This document shows positions 55,440 through 64,000 of a DNA stretch of 64,000 nucleotides, in pieces. This DNA is from Nemophila menziesii (lineage: Eukaryota; Streptophyta; Magnoliopsida; Boraginales; Hydrophyllaceae). Numbering within the stretch: position 1 is the first letter of the stretch; each line of letters opens with the position of its first letter. Under the pieces are notes generated by a model, which saw only the letters and a program-made list of their open reading frames with translations, did not search any database and was not told where the DNA came from. A program made the translations under genes and the position numbers. Location of the stretch: positions 6,758,001 to 6,822,000 of the forward strand of contig JARWIR010000027.1 in the NCBI GenBank assembly GCA_029959085.1, read 5' to 3'.

Positions 55440-57953
55440 ATTGTTAGGATCAGGCTAATTCCTTGATTGGGATTTCTAAATATCGTTGAGATTGCATATT
55501 GGAATTTAAGGGGGTATTGATAGGGTTGTACATGAAACCTTGAGTGTGATTATCATGGTTGTTCCTTGATTAGACTAAAGACCCACACTTCCCTCAAAAA
55601 AACAAGGTCAATAAGGTGCCTAATAATTTCCCAAGGAAGTCTATCTTACTTTTCCATGGGTTTGAGGATAAAGCCTCACGAAATCCTCTCGTATGATACG
55701 AAAAAATCCCAAGCAGGTATACACAAATTTTATTATCTATTATATCCATTACATGCACCTAAAGAGGCATCCCTTATATTCTTACACTGTTCATATTATA
55801 GTTAGACTTCGTACAAAATATTTTCTCCTTGTTCTTCCATCCCAATCTGACTTGGTGGTTGGAGTGCCATCGGGAGGGACACGTCTCTACGGTCATGAAC
55901 TTATCTTATTCCAGGGCTCTATTCTTGGATAAAGGAATAGTTAGCTCAAGCATCACCAGTATCATCCACCAGAGATTCGTCGTTCATGTATTTCTATTAA
56001 GTATTTCACGCTCTATCAAACATTAAATCCATACCTCACTTCACTCGTCATGGAGAGATGTGCCAAGGGGTTCCATTATCACCTTTTCAATTTTCTCTTC
56101 TTAAGGAGTCACTTGTTTGAATTATCGCAAAATAGATTCAACGAAAAACAATCAAAGGAATTTAAAAAACAAGAAACGATCCAGTTCTTATGCATCTTCT
56201 ATTTGCAAATGATTTATTGTTATTTCACTAGAAGGTGAAGAAGTTAACGAATATAAATAAGTCATTAATATATAATGCACATGATCAGGTATGAGAGTTA
56301 ATTTCGATAAGTCGTACATTTGTTTTAGTCTTAATACACCGGAGGATACTATGAGCAACACGACTTCATTTCTGTAAATACAAAAGAAGGATAATTTGGA
56401 TAAACATTTGGGATACCGATGTGTCATCAAAGGTCTAAGGTTGATACACTCACAATGATAGATATAATTTTTACATGGCACAAGGGTGTAAGTCACAAAT
56501 ACTATCAGAAGGTGGCAAGGATGTTCTCATTAAAGTATTTCTTCAAGCAAATCCTAGTTATGTGTTGTCCATTTTTCTTTTTCCAAAGACATTTCGTAAA
56601 AAATTGTCTAGTATGATTGTGAACTTTTTGTTGAACTTTATACAAAAGAATGGGATTCATTTGGTAGCATGGGAAAAAATGCCAGTTGGCAAGATGATGG
56701 GTGCCTCAGGTTTAGGTACTTTTCGAGGATGAATGAAGTAGTTCTTCTAGGTTAGGCATGGAGACTAGTACATAATACAAACTCATTAGTTGCTAACGTC
56801 TTAAAGGTATTTACTAACCGAAGTCAAACTTCTTGGATGTTAATCTTTGATAAAGTAGATCTTGGTTGTGGAAAAGAATAATCAAAGGTCGTGGTTTATT
56901 ACTTAAATATGAAATATTTGTAATTTGAAAACGGGAAGGAAAAATACATTTGGACGCGCAGAAGGATAGAATCTCCTTTTCAACTAGAGAAACCAAGTCA
57001 CTATTAGGTACATAAGGTTTGCGGGCTTTTAAATGAGCGTAAATATTGATGAAATATGGAGTTATTAGATGAGTTATTTACTTAACCAGTTACGAACAAC
57101 ATAACACATATTAGAATATTACAAGAAGACAAGCCATACAAGCTCATCTGGACATACACCAAAAAGGGGAATATTCTACTAAGTTAGGGTACTGCATGTT
57201 AACTTCTACAACTCATACATCAACACAAAATGAGACGATGGATCCAGATCTTTGGATTATCTGGAATAAGAAATTTCCTATAAAAGTACGCATTATGGTC
57301 GGATGTCTTGCCGCAATGTAGACCCTACGACAACTAATTTGACAAAGGCCAAGTGTAGAAAGTTGGCAATTGTTACTGGTGCACAAATTCGACAGAAATG
57401 GTCTAGCATGTACTTCTCACATGTTTAGTCGGCAAACATATTCTGGTAGGAACTACTATACAAGTTATAATTAATTTAAACATGATAGATAAGAATGTCA
57501 AGTGATACGTGTTACTTACTCTTTGGTATATATGGAAGGCTATGATGGTGGCTATTCATAAAGCAAGCCAAGTAGACATCGATGTAATAGCTATAGCAAC
57601 TAAAAGATCATTCACATATCATTTTAGGGTATATTGGTTGGGTAAAAACAGTGAAATCATAGCAACACACAACACTGATATCACACGTGACAATAACTGT
57701 TGGTTATGACAGATGATGTTACATTTCATTACGACAAGTATTTCAAACACGACTAGGAGCACACCGAAAGAGGCATTCTAGAGCTCAATAAAGAGGAAAT
57801 ACAACCACTCATACCCAATATTGATTTACCATACAAGTCAAGAGTGGGGAAAGAAGTACTCGTAGTTCTTTACGCAACTTGTTGTTGTAAGCAACATCAG
57901 AGTAAGAGTAAAGGGATTTACTCGGATAACCTTGAAATTATTCAAAAGATACA
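55440..57953 (+). pseudogene. L1-type LINE fragment, reverse transcriptase and C-terminal region
   Basis: Weak endonuclease-like start near 55490. RT: after TIKGI near 56150, HLLFANDLLLFH (56196-56231), where the usual FADD is FAND. GKDVLIKVFLQANPSYVLS near 56500 and FLFPKTFRKKL are the typical post-RT block of plant L1 elements. FNKxxIHxVAWxxMP-type sequence follows near 56650, then a zinc-finger-like IWNKKFPIKVRIMVGCLAAM region near 57260-57320 and LWYIWKAMMVAIHK near 57520. Many stops and frameshifts. No clear poly-A end is seen before solo LTR S splits the flank at 57954-57958. Confidence 0.75.
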
Positions 57954-57958
57954 TCAAC

Positions 57959-59713
57959 TGATGTCTCCCTATTTGTTCTAATTATTAGCCCTTTGGAGAC
58001 ATCCTTTTAGGTGAATATTTGACTTATTTGATATACTTTTATGTTTATTTCATCATATTACACTTTCTCCCCTTGGAGTTAGTCTATTTGCATTTTTAGA
58101 GCTTTTGAACGTTAATTTGGTTATTTTTAGTGCAAAGTTAGTAGTTTCTTAAATTTAATACAAGGAGGAGAAGTTAGAATTAAAGTCTTAGATTATTTTT
58201 AGTGTGTTAGGAAGTATTTTATTCGAGTTTCTAATTTTAGAGTGCACTTTCTTATTTCTAGTCTTGAATTATTGATTTATTATTTTAAAGCATATGCGGT
58301 TTAATTATTTATTTATTGTCAAGCTTTAAAAGATATATTTTAATTAATTAGAGACCAAGTCAAGTCTAATAAGTAAAGGAAAGAGATATACATGGAAATA
58401 AGAAGATTAAGGAAGGATATATGCAAAAAAGGAAAAGATAAAGCTGCCAAATAAATCTGATATTCCAGCCTCGTTCTAAAGACAAGCTCATAACTTATGA
58501 TTGGCTAGGAATTTCGGAGAATGGTCTGAACCAATGGATATATATTTCCGATACAAGTGATTTCGACTATTGGAACGCGTCAAACGGGTAAGTATTGAAG
58601 GAGATATGACCAAAACAAATCAGCAGCAGAATCTACCTTTCCTAGATTTTAGGGCTGCGAATTCAAGAGTTCTTGACTTGTCTTCCACTCCAAGTAAAAA
58701 CGAATTAGGGCTTCCTAACACCTATAAATACACCCCTTATCCTCCTCTTTACATACACTTTAGAGAATTACACAAGAGTCTTAAGGTTTTCAAGTCAGAG
58801 CAAGAAGGCAAGGAGAAGCTAATGCTGGAGGAATCATGTTCTTCCATCAACAGTCATCCTACCCTTTAGGTTATCAATTTATCTTTTGTATTTGAACATG
58901 AATTCCTTTTATTTAATTTCAATTTTTAATTCCGTTATGAACTAATTTCTTTAGTACTTGAGAATCGATATATGGGTTGAACCTAATTCTATTTAATTTG
59001 TGTTTTCTGAATTTGGGATTTAATGGTTTAAATTAGACTAGGTATTTTGTGTTGACTATTATTTTGTTTTAATCACTAATTTTGAAGTCATGAATCAAAC
59101 TTATCTCATAGTAATTAAGCTATTCACTTTGGTGGGGAAGTGATCGCCTTGACGGGGGGGTTTAATTGCATACTTAGATAATAGACGCGTAGTATTCATT
59201 ATTGACCCTGTCAGGCTTAACTAACCATGCAGCCAATGAGGTAAATTATTATTCATCTGAAAGTAGCTTATAATCGCCCTAACGGGGTTTGTAATACCGT
59301 AGGATAGCTCCTAAGTCCACCCTGACGGGGGTTAGGAGATATTAGAGTCCAGACTAGCACAATAATACCATTTTAGCCGTTAAACAGAAGCATTAATTAG
59401 ATAGGTTAGGTGAAACCCTTGCGAGGATCAAGTACTCTCTCTCTCTTCTGAAGTTTAAATCTCTTTTATTTTCTTTTTTCATTTCCGTAATATATTTTCT
59501 TGTATCTCTTATTTTATAAAAACAAAACAAAAATCTTTATTTTATTTTCCAGTCAAGCAATTACTACTACTATCTGATTAATACTAGAGTTATACCTAAT
59601 CCGTCCCTGAGAACGAACTTGATTATCATATATTACTTGGGACAACTGTAAACTTGCAGTTAGTGGTTCCTTTATTTTATCTTTATTATTTTCTAACACA
59701 CCAGGCTCCACCA
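57959..59713 (+). repeat. S: solo LTR of hybrid type
   Basis: 1755 bp, TGATGTCTCC-N26-GGAGACATCC at the start, CTCCACCA at the end, flanked by TCAAC on both sides (57954-57958, 59714-59718), with host sequence continuous across it. The ends match the C LTR, but the middle (about 58190-58820, with TATAAATA at 58723-58730) matches the U3 of the E1/B family. A complete element must have been reduced to one LTR by recombination. Confidence 0.88.
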
Positions 59714-60074
59714 TCAACCTTAAACATTCAACTGGAAGATCATTCCCATTATACATTAAAAAAAGGAATGGCGAGACGACACAGTTTTCTATCGAATTTC
59801 ATGTACCCAAGACTCAAAATTTGAAACCAGACTCTATCGTTAGGTTAACTAGACGGTACATGATCAAAGGTAGTGTTTGAGATATCAACATAAACTTTTC
59901 CCGCTTAAGGATAAGGAAATGTTAGTTTTTGCATGAACACTTCTTATTTTTCTTACTTATACTTTTGTCAATCTTACTTATTCAGATTACTGGAAACTGT
60001 CCAGATGTATCTCACCTGTTATTTGCAGATGATTATCTCTTCTTCCTCACGCTTAACGGGAACAAAGTGGATCA
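59714..60074 (+). pseudogene. Second LINE reverse transcriptase fragment
   Basis: Within an AT-rich stretch, ITGNCPDVSHLLFADDYLFF (59985-60045) matches the FADD motif region of plant L1 RT. It is a different copy from the LINE at 55440-57953, which has its own equivalent motif. It is interrupted by D at GATCA (60070-60074). Confidence 0.6.
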
Positions 60075-61641
60075 TGGTGTCTTCCGTTTTGTTCTAAATA
60101 TTAGCCCTTAGGAGACATCATTTTAGGTGAATATTAAAATTTTATGTTTATTTCGTTATATTGCATTTTCTCCCCTTGGAATTATGTTATTTCATTTTAG
60201 AGCTTTTGTACGTTAATTTGTTTGTTTTTAGTGCAAAGTTCTTAGGTCCATGGATGTTGTGGAGCACCAATAAAAGGAGGAAAAGTGTAGAATTAAGTCC
60301 AAGATCAAGCGGAGAGGTCAAAAGGAAGAAAAGAATATATAAAGAGTTGACTAATAGAGAGGAAAATCTGGAGAGCTGTTACTAATTGCATTTTTCGAGC
60401 CATTTAGACACGGATTCAGCCTTTGAGCCGTGAAATAAGAAAGTTGCGCCTTTGAGTTAGGAAGATTTGGGGACCGGAATCAGGTGATTTAGAGTTGAGA
60501 TGCAAACGTTATGGCCGTTTTACAAATAGTTGTACATCAGTTATGGGATTTCTTATGTGAACTTAGGCTTTTCTCATTTTAACTTATTACTCTTAAGTAA
60601 AAAATCCCAATCTGATTTCTGTAAATAAGCCTTTAGACCTTATTTTTACATACGCTTCATTATTTTCAAAGAAAGAGTCAGAGCAAAAAGTAGAAAGAGA
60701 AAAGCTAGAGCTGGAGAAAGTCATTTCTTCCAACAACAGCCAATTCCAACCCCTAAATTAGGTTCTTCACTTTATTTCTGTAATTGACAATGAATGTTAT
60801 TTATTTAATTTCAGTTTTTAGTTTTAACATGATCTAATTTCATAAGTACTTGAGAATCACAATCATGGGTTAGGCCCTTATTTATTTAATCAACGTTTTT
60901 CCGAATTCGGAATTATTTAATTTAATCTAAATTGGGTATTTTGTGTTGACTATTATCGCATGTTAATTTACTATTTTTATTTTTGCCAATTAGAAATAGG
61001 GTTGAGTAATTAGGCTATTCACTTTAGTGGCGAAGTGATCACCTTGACAGGGGGGAGGGGGAGGGGCTTTTTAATTACGGACCTAGGTATTAGACGTGTG
61101 GTATTCGTCAATGATCCTGAAGGGCTTGACTAACCACACATCCAATTGGGTAAAGGTCTTCAACATTCGAAAGTAGGTATAATCGCCCTAACGGGGTTTA
61201 TAATACCATAGGATAGCTCCTAAGTCCACCCTGAGGGGGGTTAGGAGATTATAGAGTCCCGAATAATACATAAATACCAGTTTAGCCCTTAAACGGAAAC
61301 ATTAATTATATAGATATAGGTGGATCCCTTGCGAGAATCGAGTACCTCTCTCTTTCTTGCGTTCAAACTTATTTACTTTTAGTATTTCCTTTCTGTTAAA
61401 CTTTTAATTACTTTATTTTCTTAAACCTTAGTTATAAAACAGATTCAAAACAAATATCTTATCAATTTTACTTTTTTGTCTTAGAAATTATTTATACTAT
61501 CTAAATTAATACAAGTGTAATAACTATCCGTCCCTGAGAACGAAAACCGATATATAGGAGTATTACTTGGACAACTGTACACTTGAAGTATGTGGATACT
61601 CTACTTAATTGCATTATTTTACAATACCCTAGGACCCACCA
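60075..61641 (+). repeat. D 5' LTR
   Basis: 1567 bp. The tip TGGTGTCTTC-N26-GGAGACATCA keeps the spacing with a mutated left arm; it ends GACCCACCA. It contains four CCTGACGGGG-type motifs, one expanded to a G-rich run at 61050-61066. Confidence 0.88.
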
Positions 61642-61647
61642 AGTTAC

Positions 61648-61665
61648 TGGCGCCGCTACCAAGGA
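61648..61665 (+). promoter_or_regulatory. D primer binding site
   Basis: TGGCGCCGCTACCAAGGA, six bases after the LTR end. Confidence 0.78.
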
Positions 61666-61771
61666 CGGTAGTGTGTGACCCCGGTGTTGATCCTTTAGTA
61701 GTTTGATTGTTATTTTTTTTAGATTTACGCTTTTGTTTGTTCTTCCTTTCTCAGGTTTACAGGTTTGGTGT

Positions 61772-64000
61772 ATGCTCGATAACCCTGAGATATTAGTCAG
61801 ACTTCAAAACAAAATAAAGAAAGAAGAAAAAGAAGCAAAGAAAGAAAGAGAAAGGATAGCCAAAGAAGCAGAAATAGCTAATGTTGACAATCTTGATCCC
61901 CAGGTAGTAGTAGATGAGAACGGAAATCCCATAATCCGTAATCTGCAAGTTGCTAAAGATCAGAATCAAAGAAATCATCCTCCACCTGGAGGACAGGTTC
62001 AGCCTCATGTTTTTTAAGAACCATGGTTCGTACAAGGTCCTGAATAGATTCCACATCACGCTCCTGCTCCTGGTGTTGGTCCTCCAAATATTGATGTTGC
62101 TAGATACAAACCCGATCCAGGTATGTTAGCTCAATTCCCAAACTTTGGAAATTTTCGTGGAGTAGCTAGAGAAGACCCAATTCGTGTAGTACAAAAGTTT
62201 ATGCAAATATGTGATGTGTATATAACGCAAGGTGTAACAAGAGAACATATGTACTTTAAAATTTTTAGATTTTTGGTAATTGAAGCAGCGAGTGTATGGC
62301 ATGATTCACAAGAACCAGGATTGATAACTACTTTGGATGAGCTACAAACTGCGTTCTTTGATCGTTATTGTCCGAGTAACATGAGATTGAACGCACAAAT
62401 CGAGTTGACATCATTTAAACAAGAACAAGGTGAATCTGTAGGTGTATGTTGGACAAGATTCCAACTATGTATGAGAAGAGTCCCAGATCATGGCCTTACA
62501 GAACCACAATAGATGTCAATATTTTATAAAGGCCTTGAAGGACAATCAAGAAAAGATTTAGACTTACTTTGTGGTGGGGGATTCTTACAGGTAACACTAG
62601 CTAATGCTAAAATTATATTGAACGAAACAGTGAAGAATGAGTTGGGTTGGAATACTATGAGAACACCTATCCGAGGTACAGGTTATAAGGAAATCAGTAT
62701 TGGAGTTGATGAGAAATTATCTTCATTGGAGAAGAAATTGAAGAACACACTTGAGCAGCAACTAAAACAACTTACTTCTCTGTAAAAGAAGGTTCTTCAT
62801 GTAGGAGGGTTGATGTGAATGTTACACAAAAAAATATGGGTGTTCCAACTGTGGTGTACAAGATCATGATTGGGAGCATTGTCAAAGTAATCCAGAATCT
62901 GTGATGTTTGTGTCCAACCAAGCGAACTTTAATTCAGGTGGTCAAGGTTAGCAACCAAATAGAAACCATCCGGGTTTCCAATATTCGAATCCAAATGAGG
63001 ACGCAAATCCGACTTATGCGTATTGACCGCGTCCCCACGGCAATAATTATCAACCAAGACCACAAAACAACTATCTAGGGGGACAGAATTACGAAAATCA
63101 ATCTTAGAGACAAACTCCTCAAGACACTTATACTAATACTTTGAATCGAAAAGCTCTACCTGCTCAACATCAAGAAGGTGTGTTAGATGTTCAACAAACC
63201 TTACTTACACTAATCAACATTCAAATGAAAAAGTAACAAGATCAATAATCTTCTGCCGCAGCATTAAAATGTTAGAAAATCAGATAGCTCTGATGGCAAA
63301 ACAGTTGAACCAGCGTCCACAAGGGCAACTCCCAAGTGAAATTGAAGATACAAAATAGAGAGATAATTCTAATGCTATAGCGCTCAGAAGTGGTAAGAAA
63401 TTACCACACCTCCTTTTTCTGTTATGAAACAAAAAGAAACAATTGTGAAAGAGAAAATGGTAAAAGATGTGGTAAAGAAAGACGGTGAACTGGGAGTAGA
63501 AGAGGTAGAAGTAGTGAAAGATACGGAAAGACCAAAGAAGAAAGATGTTGTAGAAACCCATTCTCCTCCACCTTTCCCCTCAAGAGTTCAAAATAAAGGA
63601 GATATGGCAGATGATTAGAGATTCATGAATGTGGTGCGAAGTCTCAACATTAATATACCATTTCTAGATGCTATTTGAGATGTACCGAAGTATGTGAAAT
63701 TCCTAAGAGAGCTATCGCCAACAAAAGGCCATATCTTGAGAATGAAACGATAGGCTTACCAAAAGAGTGTAGTGCCATATGCCAAAGTAAGTTGCCACCG
63801 AAATTACTCGATCCTAGGTGTTTTACGCTTCCGATTTCTATTGGTAATGAGTGGCAAGGGAAAGCTTTATGCGATATGGGTGCGAGTATTAATCTCATGC
63901 CTGGATCAAAGTTTAAGAAGTTGAAGATAGGAAACACAAGACCAACCTCTATGGTCTGGCAAATGGTTGACAGATCTCTCGCACATCCGGAGGGACGAAT
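61772..64000 (+). pseudogene. gag: D gag and start of protease, broken
   Basis: The start ATG at 61772 gives MLDNPEILVRL. Lys/Glu-rich N-terminus. Gag core with DPGMLAQFPNFGNFRG, QICDVYITQGVTREHMYFKI and WTRFQLCMRRVPDHGL. After a frameshift past 62785, CCHC knuckle CSNCGVQDHDWEHC and HPGFQYSNPNEDANP. Protease near 63865: LCDMGASINLMPGS, where A has PKS. Breaks: TAA 62015-62017, TAG 62510-62512, TAA 62783-62785 and several further shifts and stops to 63700. Domain order and motifs match A. Confidence 0.82.

Larger units (their letters stand above)
60075..64000 (+). mobile_element. D: Athila-like element, 5' part
   Basis: 5' LTR 60075-61641, primer site, gag, beginning of protease; it runs off the window. 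Gag and protease resemble A and F. The candidate target duplication is GATCA (60070-60074); the other end is outside. Whether it carries pol cannot be seen. Confidence 0.88.

Noticed and set aside
59929..60111. Continuation of the LINE at 55440-57953
   Set aside because: It has its own FADD motif region, already present in the first LINE, so it is a separate copy.
1..64000. Cellular genes, tRNA or rRNA genes
   Set aside because: No exon-like conserved domains outside element proteins, and no tRNA cloverleaf or rRNA sequence was recognised on either strand.

Overview
The window is a block of nested transposable elements from a plant nuclear genome, most likely a eudicot with a large, repeat-rich genome. 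I see no cellular gene, rRNA, tRNA or CRISPR array. Nearly everything is explained by Athila-like Ty3/gypsy LTR retrotransposons (Gag with a CCHC knuckle, DLGAS-type protease, FMDD reverse transcriptase, integrase with a GPF/Y tail, TGGCGCC primer sites, LTRs starting TGATGTCTCC), plus one nearly complete Ty1/copia element, a copia fragment and two LINE fragments. The species cannot be named from the sequence. All coding regions carry stops or frameshifts.

Layout, with letter labels used below. E1 (+, 1-6977) is the 3' part of a non-autonomous Athila relative, inserted into the gag of F (-, 6978-10427). G (+, 10641-~13262) is an old element: 5' LTR and decayed gag. A minus-strand copia integrase fragment lies at ~13740-14398, followed by two opposite-strand LTR fragments (14399-15540). 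H is an old minus-strand non-autonomous element split into three pieces (15541-16168, 28986-30298, 37780-39055) by two later insertions: A (-, 16169-28980, target duplication GTCCC, the only element here with the full gag-pol plus ORF2 set) and C (+, 30299-37774, target duplication GTTAC, non-autonomous). K (+, 39061-40328 and onward from 54728) is an old element split by B (-, 40329-54722, target duplication ATCTC, same family as E1). The 5' LTR of B is split by T (+, 47817-53891), a Ty1/copia element. From 55440 a LINE fragment is split by a solo LTR, S (57959-59713, target duplication TCAAC). A second LINE fragment is followed by D (+, 60075 to the window end), an Athila-like element with gag and the start of protease.

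The elements form a reduction series. A has gag-pro-RT-RNase H-integrase and ORF2. E1 and B keep gag and protease joined directly to the integrase GPF/Y tail, with the RT, RNase H and integrase core missing, yet still carry ORF2 or its remnant. C and H keep only a short Gag-like ORF beginning MYGG and the two ends of ORF2. Such elements would need proteins supplied in trans by A-like elements (inference).

What all of them keep is a set of non-coding signals: a 46-bp inverted-repeat module at the LTR tip, a PPT-like box (TTGAGTTTGGGGT) at up to five fixed positions, a GNRA-loop hairpin after ORF2, a leader motif after gag-pro/pol, a conserved 3'UTR block, and a cluster of GC-rich palindromes before ORF2 whose sequence differs in each element. 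That signal set is the most interesting content of the window.
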